Translations under genes and position numbers: made by a program
The notes under the pieces: model-generated
The model's database searches: none
What the model was told of the DNA's origin: nothing
The model's input: only the letters and a program-made list of their open reading frames with translations
Origin: Streptosporangiaceae bacterium
GTDB taxonomy: Bacteria > Actinomycetota > Actinomycetes > Streptosporangiales > Streptosporangiaceae
Reading direction: 5' to 3'
Assembly (NCBI GenBank): GCA_025964695.1
Contig: JAOPYK010000170.1
Span: 51,480 to 115,479 of the forward strand
DNA length: 64,000 nt
Shown: positions 34,325-44,134 of the stretch, one piece after another
Layout of the letters: each line of letters begins with the position of its first letter
Numbering within the stretch: the first letter of the stretch is position 1

Positions 34325-35275
34325 ATGCGGGTCTACTCCATCCCGATGCGTACGCACTTCCGCGGGATCACCCGGCGGGAGGGCGTGCTCATCCACGGCC
34401 CCGCGGGGTGGGGTGAGTTCTCCCCTTTCGCCGAGTACGGGGCGCAGGAGTCCGCCCGGTGGCTGGCGACGGCCCGCGAAGCCGCCTACGACGGCTGGCC
34501 GGCCCCTCTGCGGGACCGCGTGCCGGTCAACGCGACCGTGCCCGCGGTCGATCCTGAGCGGGCCTATGCGATCACGAAGGTGTCCGGCTGCCGCACGGCC
34601 AAGGTGAAGGTCGCAGAGCCCGGCCAGACCGACGCCGACGACCTTGCCCGGGTCGAGGCCGCGCGGGACGCCGTCGGGCCGGCCGGCAAGGTCCGGATCG
34701 ACGCCAACGGCGGCTGGGACGTCGACCACGCCCAGCGCATGATCAAGATGTTGGACCGGTTCGATCTGGAGTACGCCGAGCAGCCCTGCGCGACGCTCGA
34801 GGAACTCGCGGAGGTCCGCCGCCGGGTGGACGTGCCGATCGCGGCGGACGAGTCGATCCGGCGCGCCGACGACCCGCTGAGGGTCCGGGCCGCCGAGGCC
34901 GCCGACATCGCCGTCCTCAAGGTGCAGCCCCTCGGCGGGGTGCGCAACGCGCTGCGGGTCGCGGAGGGCTGCGGGCTGCCGGTCGTGGTGTCCAGCGCGC
35001 TCGAGACCTCGATCGGGCTGGCCGCCGGGCTGGCGCTGGCCGCCGCGCTCCCCGCACTGCCGTACGCCTGCGGGCTGGCGACCCTGTCCCTGCTGGAGGG
35101 CGACGTCGTGGCCGACCCCCTGCTGGCCGAGGCGGGCGAGATCCCGGTACGACGCCCGGACGTGGACGAGGCGGCGCTCGCCCGGTACGAGATCGACGGC
35201 CACGACTGGCGGCGGAAGGTCGCCGACGCGCAGTCCCTCATGGACGCCCCCCCGGTGATCGGAGTCATCCGTTGA
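34325..35275 (+). CDS. menC: o-Succinylbenzoate synthase
   Basis: 316 residues, enolase-superfamily dehydratase acting on SHCHC. The catalytic Lys lies in TAKVKVAEPG, and metal ligands in RIDANGGWD, EYAEQPC and AADESIR. A second Lys is in VLKVQPLGG. The C-terminal half is the TIM barrel, shorter than plant or Bacillus relatives but the normal actinobacterial length. It begins 32 bases after menB and is followed by menD after 40 bases. Confidence 0.95.
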   Translation: MRVYSIPMRTHFRGITRREGVLIHGPAGWGEFSPFAEYGAQESARWLATAREAAYDGWPAPLRDRVPVNATVPAVDPERAYAITKVSGCRTAKVKVAEPGQTDADDLARVEAARDAVGPAGKVRIDANGGWDVDHAQRMIKMLDRFDLEYAEQPCATLEELAEVRRRVDVPIAADESIRRADDPLRVRAAEAADIAVLKVQPLGGVRNALRVAEGCGLPVVVSSALETSIGLAAGLALAAALPALPYACGLATLSLLEGDVVADPLLAEAGEIPVRRPDVDEAALARYEIDGHDWRRKVADAQSLMDAPPVIGVIR

Positions 35276-35315
35276 ATCCCCCGGAGACCTTCCGGACGCG
35301 ACGAGGGGTACGCCG

Positions 35316-36992
35316 GTGAACCCGGCGACCGCACTCGCCACCGTTCTGATCGACGAAATGCTGCGCTGCGGCATGACCGACGCGGTGCTCGCCCCGGGCT
35401 CCCGGTCGGCGCCGCTGGCGCTGGCGCTGCACGGCGCCGCCCAGGCCGAACGGGTCCGGCTGCACGTGCGCATCGACGAGCGCTCGGCCTCGTTCCTCGC
35501 GCTCGGCCTGGCCAAGCGCTCCGCCCGCCCGGTCGCGTTGATCTGCACGTCGGGCACCGCGGCGGCCAACATGCATCCCGCCGTGATCGAGGCGCACGAG
35601 TCCGGCGTGCCGCTGGTCGTGCTGACCGCCGACCGGCCGCCCGAGCTGCGTGACACCGGCGCCAACCAGACGATCGACCAGGTCAAGCTGTACGGCTCGG
35701 CGGTGCGGCTGACCTGTGAGGTCGGGGTGCCCGAGGACCGCCCGGGCATGGTCGCCTACTGGCGATCGATGATGAGCCGGGCCTGGGCGGCCGCGCGGGA
35801 ACCCGACCCCGGGCCGGTCCACCTCAACGTGGCCTTCCGGGAGCCGCTCATCCCCGACGGTGACGAAACCTGGTGCGAGGCCCTCGACGGGGACGCGACC
35901 GGCGCCTGGACGAAGGTCAGGGCCGCGACCCCCGGCTCGGTGCTGCACGTGCCGCCGACCCGGCGAGGGGTGCTGGTGGTCGGCGACGGGGCCGTGAACG
36001 TCAAGCGTTACGTGGCCGCCGCGTCGATGGCGGGCTGGCCGGTGCTGTCGGAGCCCAACGGCAACGCCCGGTACGGCGATCACGCGCTGTCCTCGCACCA
36101 CTTCCTGCTGGGCGTGCCGGAGTTCGTGGAGCGCACCCGCCCTGAGGTGGTGGTCACGCTCGGCAAGCCGGGTCTGTCCCGGCCGCTGCTGTCGCTGCTG
36201 CGGCACGCTGAGGAGCACATCGTGGTGGCGCCGACGCTGACCCGCTGGCCGGACCCGGTACGGTCGGCCACCCAGGTGGCACAGGAGGCCGAGATCCCGG
36301 TGGTCTCGGGTGACGGCGCCTGGCTGCGGGTCTGGCGGTCCGCGGACCTGGCGGCCCGTGCCGCCGTCGATGAGGTCCTCGATGCCGGTGACGAGGTGAC
36401 CGAGCCCCGGCTCGCCCGGGACCTGGTGGCCGGGCTGCCCGGGGGATCGCTGCTGTTCACAGCCGCGAGCATGCCGATCCGCGACCTCGACCAGGTCATG
36501 CGGCCCCGGCGGGGCATCCGGATCATGGCCAACCGGGGCGCCAGCGGAATCGACGGTCTGGTCTCGTCGGCGATCGGCGCCGCCCTGGCGCACAGCGGAC
36601 GCTCCTACGCGCTGCTCGGCGACCTGGCGTTCCTGCACGACCAGAACGGGCTGATCCTCGGCCCGCAGGACAGCCGGCCGGATCTGGCGATCGTCGTGGT
36701 GAACAACGCGGGCGGCGGGATCTTCTCGCTGCTGCCCCAGGCGTCCCTGACCGGGCCGTTCGAGCGGGTCTTCGGCACCCCGCACGGGGTCGACCTGTCC
36801 TATCTGGCGGCGGCGCACGGCCTGCCCTACACCCGGCTGGAGTCGGCGTCGAACCTGCCGAAGGCGGTCGCGGGGGAGGGCCTGCGGATCATCGAGGCCC
36901 GCACCGACCGGACGGCCAACGCCGAGCTGCACGGCCTGATGCGCCAGGCCGCGCACGCGGCGGTCCGGCGCTCCCTGGACGGTTCACCGTGA
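35316..36992 (+). CDS. menD: SEPHCHC synthase
   Basis: 558 residues, thiamine-diphosphate enzyme joining isochorismate and 2-oxoglutarate. GTG start. N-terminal Pyr domain: LAPGSRSAPLALALH, then RIDERSASFLALGLAKRS, then CTSGTAAANMHPAVIEA. The C-terminal PP domain has LLGDLAFLHDQNGLI (the GDG-type ThDP/Mg motif variant) and NNAGGGIFSLLPQ. It is the last gene of the menBCD transcript. The isochorismate it uses would come from the synthase encoded at 40172. Confidence 0.97.
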   Translation: MNPATALATVLIDEMLRCGMTDAVLAPGSRSAPLALALHGAAQAERVRLHVRIDERSASFLALGLAKRSARPVALICTSGTAAANMHPAVIEAHESGVPLVVLTADRPPELRDTGANQTIDQVKLYGSAVRLTCEVGVPEDRPGMVAYWRSMMSRAWAAAREPDPGPVHLNVAFREPLIPDGDETWCEALDGDATGAWTKVRAATPGSVLHVPPTRRGVLVVGDGAVNVKRYVAAASMAGWPVLSEPNGNARYGDHALSSHHFLLGVPEFVERTRPEVVVTLGKPGLSRPLLSLLRHAEEHIVVAPTLTRWPDPVRSATQVAQEAEIPVVSGDGAWLRVWRSADLAARAAVDEVLDAGDEVTEPRLARDLVAGLPGGSLLFTAASMPIRDLDQVMRPRRGIRIMANRGASGIDGLVSSAIGAALAHSGRSYALLGDLAFLHDQNGLILGPQDSRPDLAIVVVNNAGGGIFSLLPQASLTGPFERVFGTPHGVDLSYLAAAHGLPYTRLESASNLPKAVAGEGLRIIEARTDRTANAELHGLMRQAAHAAVRRSLDGSP

Positions 36993-37266
36993 CCGCCCAC
37001 CCGCTGGGCGGTGTGCTGCTCAGGGAAGGCCACGGACCCGTACGGGCGGGTCAAGGGCTAGTCCGGCCTGTACGTGCTGGACTGGTCTTCATCCCCGGGA
37101 CGGTCGGCGGAGGCACCCGCGCTGTCCATCGCTGTGCCGGCCGAGCGCTCCATCGCCGCCATCATCGCGGCCGGCGGATGACCAGGCCTCCCGGATGGCC
37201 GGCTCTCATCTGATTCCCAGCCTTCTCCGAGGGTTCTCTCGGGTGCCGGCCATAGTTTCGCGGCTC

Positions 37267-38007
37267 ATGAGCGACATCACCCTCCGGACGACCGGTGACG
37301 CCGCGGCCCCGGACCACCCCCCGTCCGTGCGGCGCTCCTTCCTGCTGGACCCTTGCGTGCTGTTGCTGCCGGCGACGGTGCTGCTGGCCGCGATCCTGCT
37401 ACCGTTCCAGCCGTCCCGGGCGTTCGGCCTGCCCGCGCACCCGTTGCTGGTGCACATCCCGGTCGTGCTCGTGCCGTTGCTGGGGGTGGCCGTCGTCGTC
37501 CTCGCGCTACGGCCCGCCTGGCGGGCCCGGTACGGGCCGGCGGCCGCGGTGTCGGCCGTGGTGACCATGGTCGGCGCCATCCTGGCAGCCGGCGCCGGAG
37601 AGGCCCTCCGGGACCAGCGGACCGCCCGGATGAGCGGGGCGGCCGGTGTCGGCCCGCCGCGGACGGCACCTCCCGGAGGCAGAGGCGGAGGCGGCGTAGG
37701 CGGCGGAGGTGACGGCGGCTTGCTGGTCCAGCACGCGGCCCTGGGCAGCACGCTCCGGCTGCTGGTCATCCTGCTGGCGCTGGCCCTGATCGTGCTGGTC
37801 ATCATCGATCGTTACGGCGTCCGTACCGCCGGGCGGGGCGGTGTGCTGACCGGCAGGCCGGTCACGCTCGCTCTGAGCGGCGTTGTGGTGGTGCTCGCGG
37901 TGCTGTCGATCGTCTGGGTCGTACGGACGGGGCACGTGGGCGCGCAGATGACCTGGGGCAGAGAGGGAGCGTCCCCGGCCCGGGGCTTGCCGTCCAAGGC
38001 CCCCTAA
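37267..38007 (+). CDS. DUF2231-type membrane protein
   Basis: 246 residues from ATG 37267 (an earlier start at 37195 lacks a ribosome-binding site). Four hydrophobic helices: near residues 29-48, HPLLVHIPVVLVPLLGV, AVSAVVTMVGAILAAGAG, and a C-terminal pair. The HPLLVHIPV start of the second helix is the DUF2231 signature. A glycine-rich loop (GGRGGGGVGGGGDGG) separates the halves. Its role is unknown. It lies between menD and a convergent phosphatase gene. Confidence 0.75.
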   Translation: MSDITLRTTGDAAAPDHPPSVRRSFLLDPCVLLLPATVLLAAILLPFQPSRAFGLPAHPLLVHIPVVLVPLLGVAVVVLALRPAWRARYGPAAAVSAVVTMVGAILAAGAGEALRDQRTARMSGAAGVGPPRTAPPGGRGGGGVGGGGDGGLLVQHAALGSTLRLLVILLALALIVLVIIDRYGVRTAGRGGVLTGRPVTLALSGVVVVLAVLSIVWVVRTGHVGAQMTWGREGASPARGLPSKAP

Positions 38008-38023
38008 AGATTGTTCAAGCTTC

Positions 38024-38042
38024 AATTTACAACGTAAAGGCC
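38024..38042. repeat. CCTTTAC-N3-GTAA element, copy 3 (19-mer shared with 44962)
   Basis: AATTTACAACGTAAAGGCC, identical to 44962-44980. It contains TTTAC-AAC-GTAAA and is followed in both places by a GGG-rich stretch and CTGG. It lies between convergent stop codons. Confidence 0.6.
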
Positions 38043-38109
38043 GCGGGCTGGAAGTCACAAGAAGATCTTCCCGAACCTGGTCACCGCTCCGGTCTCTCAC
38101 CTGGCACGA

Positions 38110-39012
38110 TCAGGAGCCGGTCAGGCGAGCCCTCAGTGTGCGGGTGTCGGCGGCGGTCCAGCCGTGCGAACTGAGCCAGCCAAGTGCTCCGCCGTGGTTC
38201 TCGTCCAGGGTGGCGAGGAACTTGTCCATGATGTAAGCGTGCGGCAGGTGGCTGTCGGCCGGCCGGGAGTCCAGGTCGGCGGCGTAGGTCGTGCTCGAGC
38301 GCAGCCTCCGCAGGATGCCCTCGAGCCGCTCGCCGGTACGGGCGTAGTCCGCGACGACCTCCTCGCGGATCACACCGACCGCTTCGAGGGCGAGTGCGCA
38401 GACCACCCCGGTGCGGTCCTTGCCCGCCGCGCAGTGCACCAGGGCGGCACCCTCGCTGGTGGCCATGACGCGCAGGGCGTTGACCACCGAGTCTGGCCGT
38501 TCGCGCAGGTAGCCGAGGTAGTGCCCGACCGAGCGATCAGCCTCGGGACCTTCGTCCCGCCGCTCCTGCCAGGGCAGGACCTTGTCGATGTCGATCTTCT
38601 GACCGTCGGTCTCCTGTGGCCCGGCCTCCTGTGGCCCGGTCTCCTGTGGCCCGGTCTGTTGTGGCCCGGTCTGTTGTGGCCCGGTCCTCTCCGGGGGGAC
38701 GTCGGCCTCGACGTCGGTGTACTCGCCGCCCTCGGCGAAGAGCGAGAGGTGGTGAATGCTCACCTTGGGGATGCGGGTCAGGGGCCCGGGGCCTTCGAGG
38801 GACACCTCCGGCCCGCTGCGCAGGTCGATGACGTCGCGCAGTGCGAGGTCGCCGGTGAGCCGTTGTACGTCCTCGGGGCTCAGATCCTGCAGGTTGTCGG
38901 CCCTCAGTACCCGTCCGAAGCGGGTCGTCCCCCCGTCCGTCGTGGCCAGCCCGCCGAGATCGCGGACGTTCACCGCCCCGTCCAGTTCAATCCATCGAGT
39001 CTGCGCGTCCAT
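38110..39012 (-). CDS. Tyrosine phosphatase family protein with TGPQ repeat insert
   Basis: 300 residues, PF13350-like (Tyr/Ser or lipid phosphatase): NVRDLGGLATTDGG, LRADNLQDLSPEDV, DLRSGPEV, and the catalytic HCAAGKDRTGV (H-C-x5-R) near residue 200. Between residues about 108 and 136 there is a low-complexity insert of TGPQQ/TGPQE repeats encoded by five 15-bp DNA repeats. No signal peptide is present, so it is cytoplasmic. Targets could be phosphoproteins or lipid phosphates. Confidence 0.88.
   Translation of the reverse strand: MDAQTRWIELDGAVNVRDLGGLATTDGGTTRFGRVLRADNLQDLSPEDVQRLTGDLALRDVIDLRSGPEVSLEGPGPLTRIPKVSIHHLSLFAEGGEYTDVEADVPPERTGPQQTGPQQTGPQETGPQEAGPQETDGQKIDIDKVLPWQERRDEGPEADRSVGHYLGYLRERPDSVVNALRVMATSEGAALVHCAAGKDRTGVVCALALEAVGVIREEVVADYARTGERLEGILRRLRSSTTYAADLDSRPADSHLPHAYIMDKFLATLDENHGGALGWLSSHGWTAADTRTLRARLTGS
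38611..38685. repeat. Five 15-bp tandem repeats in the phosphatase gene
   Basis: Units of the form CTCCTGTGGCCCGGT (two copies read CTGTTGTGGCCCGGT) without gaps. Frame is preserved whatever the copy number. Likely length-variable between strains. Confidence 0.9.
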
Positions 39013-39087
39013 TGACCAGAGACTATATGGACCGTTTGAGAGGTTCCCTGTCGAGTGCCGGGTACGGCGCAGGTGTTCTCTGTATCG

Positions 39088-40101
39088 TCACCGGCTGGTC
39101 TCCTGGAAAGGGCGGCCGGCCTCGTAGATCCTGGTGAGTTCCCGTGCGGACTGCGCGATGGCCTCACGCAACTCGAGCGGTTCGAGCACCTCGACGTCGG
39201 AGCCGAGTTTGAGCAGGTCTCCATGGCCGTGCCGGACCGACTCGATGGGGATGGTGGCCTGCACCCAGTCCTGCTCGTCGGGTGGTCCGGCGGTGGCCTG
39301 AGCCGCCCGTGACATGGCCACCGGCAGCAGGTACTCGGCTCGGCGCAGCCCCTCCGGCGAGAGCCGGACCACGGCCTCGGCGCGGTACACGCCCGCTTCG
39401 AAGCGCTCCGCCCAGTCCGTCCAGAAGGCGACCAGGTCGAACCCCGCTGGCCGGACGAACCGTTCGCCGAGCGTTTCCACCCCCAGGATCCGCCCCACCC
39501 GATAGGTGCGGACGTCCTCCTGTGACCGGGCGATTGACCGGGCGATGAGGTACCAGTGGCCGGCCTTGATGACCAGGCCCAGTGGATCGAGGGTCCGCGT
39601 CACCAGCCGCGGCTGCGACCAGCGCTGGTACCGGACCTCGATCCGGCCCTGGTTCCAGACCGCGTCGGCCACGGCGGTGAGATGGGGGACCTGGTCAGGT
39701 TCGCGGAACCAGGTGGGGGCGTCCAGATGGAAGCGTTCGCGGATCCGCCCGGCGCGGGAACGCAGTTCGGGTGGCAGCGCGGCCAGCAGTTTTAGCTCGG
39801 TGGCGGCCAGTTCCGCGCCGAGACCCAGGGCGGCCGCCGGGCCGGGCATGCCGGCCAGGAACAGGGCGCCGGCCTCGTCGGTGGTGAGGCCGGTCAGCCG
39901 GGTTCGGTAGCCGTCGAGCAGCTGGTAGCCGCCGTCCGGGCCACGGTCGGCGTAGACCGGGACGCCGGCGGCGCTGAGCGATTCCACGTCCCGGTAGATG
40001 GTGCGCACCGACACCTCGAGCTCATCGGCGAGCCGCTGCGCGGTCATCCGGCCACGGGTCTGCAGCAGCAGGAGAAGGGACAGCAACCGGCTCGCGCGCA
40101 T
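39088..40101 (-). CDS. WYL-domain transcriptional regulator (YafY type)
   Basis: 337 residues. N-terminal winged helix (MTAQRLADELEVSVRTIYRD), wHTH linker (GVPVYADRGPDGGYQLLDGY), a WYL domain (TLDPLGLVIKAGHWYLIARS) near residues 165-200 and a C-terminal WCX-like part. WYL proteins sense ligands or nucleic acids and often control defence or damage genes. No obvious divergent target is present. The nearest gene upstream on the same strand is the isochorismate synthase. Confidence 0.9.
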   Translation of the reverse strand: MRASRLLSLLLLLQTRGRMTAQRLADELEVSVRTIYRDVESLSAAGVPVYADRGPDGGYQLLDGYRTRLTGLTTDEAGALFLAGMPGPAAALGLGAELAATELKLLAALPPELRSRAGRIRERFHLDAPTWFREPDQVPHLTAVADAVWNQGRIEVRYQRWSQPRLVTRTLDPLGLVIKAGHWYLIARSIARSQEDVRTYRVGRILGVETLGERFVRPAGFDLVAFWTDWAERFEAGVYRAEAVVRLSPEGLRRAEYLLPVAMSRAAQATAGPPDEQDWVQATIPIESVRHGHGDLLKLGSDVEVLEPLELREAIAQSARELTRIYEAGRPFQETSR

Positions 40102-40171
40102 GGTCCCAGTGTCGCAGGGTTCCGGGCGTCACCCGGATGACCTGGTGGCCGGCCGGAGGCGCCGGTCTCGC

Positions 40172-41416
40172 TCAGCCTTCGAGGGCGTACTGCATGACGC
40201 GGAACTTGTTCTGCGCCTCGGCCAGCTCGGCCTGGGGGTCGGAGCCGCCGACGATGCCGCAGCCGGCGAAGAGCCGGGCGCGCGGGCCCTCGATCTCGGC
40301 ACAGCGCAGCGCGATGCCCCATTCGCCGTCGCCGCGGCCGTCGATCCAGCCGACCGGGCCCGCGTATCGGCCGCGGTCCATCACCTCGAGCTCGCGGATC
40401 AGGTCCATGGCGACGTCGGTCGGGGTGCCGCAGACGGCGGGTGTCGGGTGCAACGCGGCGACGACGTCGAGGACCGAGCGTTCCCGGTCGAGCCGGCCGT
40501 GCACCGGGGAGGCCAGATGCATGACGTTGGGCAGGGTCAGCAGCTGTGGTTCTGTGGGCACGGTGAGCTCGGCGCACAGCGGGGCGAGGGCGTCACGGAC
40601 CATCTCGGCGGCATAGCCGTGTTCCTCCCGGTCCTTGGCCGAGCCGAGCAGCCGGCGCGCGTGCGCCCGGTCGCCGGCCTCGCTGTTGCCGCGTGCGGTC
40701 GTCCCGGCGAGGACGAGCGAGTCGATATGGTCGCCCGTACGGCGGATGAGCAGCTCGGGGGTGGCCCCGACCAGGCCCGCGCAGGCGAAGGTGTAGCAGT
40801 CGGGGTAGCTCTCGGCGAGTCTGCGCAGCAGCACCCGGGCGTCGATGGGCTCGGCAGCCACGGCACGCAGGTCGCGGGCGAGGACCACCTTGCCCAGACG
40901 TCCCTCGTGGATCCGATCCACGGCGGCGGCGACGGCGCGCTCCCAGGCGGGTGCGGTCAGCGTGCCGTCGCTCCAGCGCAGCCGGGTCGGCCGCACGGAC
41001 GGCCGGAGCAGGGTGAGAGGGTCGGTCCCGCCCCCGATGGTGGTGTACCAGGCCTGGCCGTCACGGCGGCCGAGGATCGAACGGGGCACGATGAGCACCG
41101 AGTCGCCGGACTTGGGGTCGAAGCTGAAGCTGCCGAACGCGACCGGCCCCGAGCCCGGGACCTGCAGGGGGTCGTCGACCTGCGCGGTCCCGAACAGCTC
41201 GCCTACCCAGGCGTCCGCCCAGGCGAAGCGGTCCTCGCCGGCGGGAACGATCACCCGTGCCGCCTCACCCCATCCGACGAGGCCCTCGCCGTGCCGCACC
41301 CAGGCGAGCGCGTCCGGATGGGGGAGCCTCGCCAGCAGGTCGGCGGGCTCGGCGACGGGCACGGTGCGGACGGTGAGGCGGTCCGAGATACCCAGCGCGA
41401 CGTTCACGATGGTCAC
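40172..41416 (-). CDS. menF: Isochorismate synthase
   Basis: 414 residues from GTG 41416 (GTG 41407 possible). Chorismate-binding fold: LGKVVLARDLRAVA (catalytic Lys), GLVGATPELLIRR, LAGTTARGNSEAGDRAHA, LPNVMHLASPVHG, HPTPAVCGTP, and the C-terminal FAGCGIVGGSDPQAELAE. It converts chorismate to isochorismate, the entry step to menaquinone. It is placed here beside the menBCD genes rather than in a siderophore cluster, so menF is the best name; EntC-like use cannot be excluded. Confidence 0.93.
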   Translation of the reverse strand: MTIVNVALGISDRLTVRTVPVAEPADLLARLPHPDALAWVRHGEGLVGWGEAARVIVPAGEDRFAWADAWVGELFGTAQVDDPLQVPGSGPVAFGSFSFDPKSGDSVLIVPRSILGRRDGQAWYTTIGGGTDPLTLLRPSVRPTRLRWSDGTLTAPAWERAVAAAVDRIHEGRLGKVVLARDLRAVAAEPIDARVLLRRLAESYPDCYTFACAGLVGATPELLIRRTGDHIDSLVLAGTTARGNSEAGDRAHARRLLGSAKDREEHGYAAEMVRDALAPLCAELTVPTEPQLLTLPNVMHLASPVHGRLDRERSVLDVVAALHPTPAVCGTPTDVAMDLIRELEVMDRGRYAGPVGWIDGRGDGEWGIALRCAEIEGPRARLFAGCGIVGGSDPQAELAEAQNKFRVMQYALEG

Positions 41417-41583
41417 TCTACGGGAAAGTTGAACCCGTTCAAGATGTGGGAGCCGGGCTTTGGACGTGACCTGCGTGACAGTGCCGGACCGTTTCCCGAG
41501 CACCGTACGGACCGGTTCCGGCGCCGTCGGCCAAGGGCGGTGGGGGCCTGCCGGGAAGCCTACGGGACCCTACCGGAGGCAGG

Positions 41584-42252
41584 TCACGGCTTCATGCGGG
41601 CGAGGTAGACCATGTCCGGTTCCCCCCGGCGGACGGGGACGGTGCGGATCTCCACCGTGGTGAACCGGGCCCGGAGCCTGGTCTCGAAGGGGGGGGAGGC
41701 GTTCGCGCTCCAGACGGCCAGGACGCCGCCGGGGGCGAGACGGCCGGCCAGGAGGTCCAGCCCCGCCTCGCCGTACAGCTCGGCGTTGCCTTCGGTGACC
41801 GTCCAGTCGGGGCCGTTGTCGATGTCCAGGCACAGGGCGTCATAGGTCTCCGCGGTGGTGCGGAGCCAGCCGAGCAGGTCGGCGCGGACGACGCGCACCC
41901 GCGGGTCGTCCAGGGCACCGGCGGAGCAGGAACGCAGGTGGGTGCGGTGCCATTCGATGATCGCGGCTTCGAGTTCCACGACGGTCACCGTGACGCCGGG
42001 GGAGCGGACCGCCTCGGCCACGGAGAACCCGACGCCGAGGCCGCCGATGAGCACGTGCCCGGAAGGGGGCAGCCGCTCGAGCGCCGCGCTGACCAGGAGC
42101 CGCTCGGACTCGCCATTGCGGGTGTCCATGAGGAACACGCCGTTGCTGATGATCTCGTAGTGGTCCTGGTCACGGCGCAGCACCAACTCGCCGCCGAGAC
42201 CGCCGGACCGATCGACGACGACCGGCCCGGACTGGGATTCCAGCCTGTTCAC
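41584..42252 (-). CDS. Spermidine-synthase-like methyltransferase fold protein
   Basis: About 222 residues from GTG 42252 (GTG 42261 possible). Rossmann AdoMet-binding motif HVLIGGLGVGFSVAEAVRS, then VTVVELEAAIIEW and CLDIDNGPDW. Overall layout follows the spermine/spermidine synthase superfamily, whose actinobacterial members often have unknown substrates. It stands alone between the isochorismate synthase and FAD oxidoreductase genes. Confidence 0.8.
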   Translation of the reverse strand: MNRLESQSGPVVVDRSGGLGGELVLRRDQDHYEIISNGVFLMDTRNGESERLLVSAALERLPPSGHVLIGGLGVGFSVAEAVRSPGVTVTVVELEAAIIEWHRTHLRSCSAGALDDPRVRVVRADLLGWLRTTAETYDALCLDIDNGPDWTVTEGNAELYGEAGLDLLAGRLAPGGVLAVWSANASPPFETRLRARFTTVEIRTVPVRRGEPDMVYLARMKP

Positions 42253-42458
42253 CCACGCCACCCTAGCCGCAGGCGGTGAGGGCCGAGGGCGCCGTCCCAT
42301 GCTCCTCGCGTGGAACTCGCGGGCACTTGGGGGCACTCGGTGGGAAGGCGCCGCCGGTGGTGGCGGAATCGGACGTCCCGGTCGCCGGTCCGCTGTGATC
42401 CCGAGGCGCTGAGCCCTCGCGGGAGCCGGTGCAGTGGCCGGTCCGGGTCCGGTGCGGG

Positions 42459-44048
42459 TCATGCCGGTCCGCTGAGGACGGCCATGGCCGCGTTGTGACC
42501 GGGGATACCGCTGACGCCGCCGCCGCGGATCGCCCCGGCGCCGCACAGCAGCACGTTGGCGTGGCCGGTCTCGACCCCCCAGCTCCTGCCGCCGCCGCTG
42601 TCGCCGTCGCCGTCGTACGGGTCGTACGGGAAGGCCAGGTCGCGGTGGAAGATGTGCCCGCCGGGCATCGCGAGATCGCGTTCCAGATCGAGCGGGCTCT
42701 TGGCCTCCAGGCACGGGCGGCCGTCGGCGTCCGCGGCGAGACAGCCGGTGATCGGCTCCGCCAGATGGGCATCGAGGGTGGCCAGTGCCGCCGTCACGGC
42801 CTCGTCCGTCCCGTGCTCGGTGAACAGCCGGGCCGGAGTGTGGAGCCCGAAGAGGGTGAGCGTGTGGAATCCGCGCGCGGCGAGTTCGGGGCCGAGGATG
42901 GACGGATCGGTCAGCGAATGGCAGTAGATCTCGGCGGGCAGCGCGGCGGGCAGCCGTCCGGCGGCCGCGTCCCGGTAGGCGCGTTCCAGCTCGGTGTAGG
43001 ACTCGCCGATGTGGAACGTTCCGGCGAAGGCCTCGCGGGGATCGGCCTCGGGGTCGCGGAGGCGGGGAAGCCGCCGTAGCAACATGTTGATCTTGAGCTG
43101 GGAGCCCTCAGGGGCCGGTTCCGTACGCGACTCTCCGAGCAGTGCGGCGAGGGTGTGCGGTGCGACGCCCGCCAGAACATGCCGTGCGGCCACGCGGCCC
43201 TCCGCTTCGGCGGTCCGGTAGGTGATCTCTGCCCCGGACCCATCGGTGGCGATGCCGGTCACCTCGTGCGCCGTGACGATCTCGGCGCCGGCCGACCGGG
43301 CCGCGGTCTCCAGGGCGCCGGTGAGCGCTCCCATGCCCCCGACCGGTACATCCCAGTCACCGGTACCTCCGCCGATGACGTGGTAGAGGAAGCAGCGGTT
43401 CTGCCGCAGCGACGGATCATGGGCGTCGGTGAAGGTGCCGATGAGCGCGTCGGTGAGCGCGACTCCGCGCACCAGGTCATCGGTGAAGGTGTCCTCGATG
43501 ACCTCGCCGAGGGGTCTCTCGAACAGCGCCTCCCAGGCCCGATCGTCGTCGACGAGCCGCCGCAGCCGCGGTCGGCTCGGCAGCGGCCCGGTCAGGGTCG
43601 GGAAGACCCGCGCGGCGACCCGGCCGGTCATCTCGTAGAAGCGCCGCCAGCCGTCGAACTCGTGGCCGGAGCCGGTCAGCCGGGTGAACGCCTCTGCGGT
43701 ACGGCCGGGGTCCCCGGCGTCCACCAGCAGCCCGGTCGGCCGCCCACCGCGCTCGGTCGGCGTGTACGAAGAGATGCGCCTGCGTCGGGTGGCGAACCGC
43801 AGGCCCAGGTCGTCGACGATCTGCCGGGGGAGCAGGCTGACCAGGTACGAGTAGCGGGACAGCCGCGCTTCCACCCCGGGGAACGTCCGGGTGGACACGG
43901 CGGCGCCGCCCGTGTGCTCCAGCCGTTCCAGGACGAGCACGCTCCGTCCGGCCCTGGCCAGGTACGCGGCGGCGACGAGGCCGTTGTGGCCGCCGCCGAC
44001 GATGACGGCGTCGTAGAAGGTGCGCCGGGGTGTGGCGGCCGTGCTCAT
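42459..44048 (-). CDS. FAD-dependent oxidoreductase, phytoene desaturase/PYROXD2-like
   Basis: 529 residues. N-terminal dinucleotide-binding motif YDAVIVGGGHNGLVAAAYLA and ARAGRSVLVLERLEHTGG; C-terminal ANVLLCGAGAIRGGGVSGIPG completes the FAD site. Similar to CrtI-like flavoproteins that act on carotenoids or other lipids, but there are no carotenoid genes nearby. Cytoplasmic. Divergent from the SDR gene at 44135 with 86 bases between. Confidence 0.88.
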   Translation of the reverse strand: MSTAATPRRTFYDAVIVGGGHNGLVAAAYLARAGRSVLVLERLEHTGGAAVSTRTFPGVEARLSRYSYLVSLLPRQIVDDLGLRFATRRRRISSYTPTERGGRPTGLLVDAGDPGRTAEAFTRLTGSGHEFDGWRRFYEMTGRVAARVFPTLTGPLPSRPRLRRLVDDDRAWEALFERPLGEVIEDTFTDDLVRGVALTDALIGTFTDAHDPSLRQNRCFLYHVIGGGTGDWDVPVGGMGALTGALETAARSAGAEIVTAHEVTGIATDGSGAEITYRTAEAEGRVAARHVLAGVAPHTLAALLGESRTEPAPEGSQLKINMLLRRLPRLRDPEADPREAFAGTFHIGESYTELERAYRDAAAGRLPAALPAEIYCHSLTDPSILGPELAARGFHTLTLFGLHTPARLFTEHGTDEAVTAALATLDAHLAEPITGCLAADADGRPCLEAKSPLDLERDLAMPGGHIFHRDLAFPYDPYDGDGDSGGGRSWGVETGHANVLLCGAGAIRGGGVSGIPGHNAAMAVLSGPA

Positions 44049-44134
44049 GCGCCGGTCCTTTCGGTGGTTGTCCTGCGGAGCCGTCGGCGATCGTGGGCCT
44101 GGGCGGCCGGGTCGGTCCGGGCTAGCGTGCTGGG

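Noticed and set aside
36993..37266. Small plus-strand frame overlapping the menD stop (36989 onward)
   Set aside because: No ribosome-binding site and low-complexity Arg/Gly/His content. Considered non-coding.
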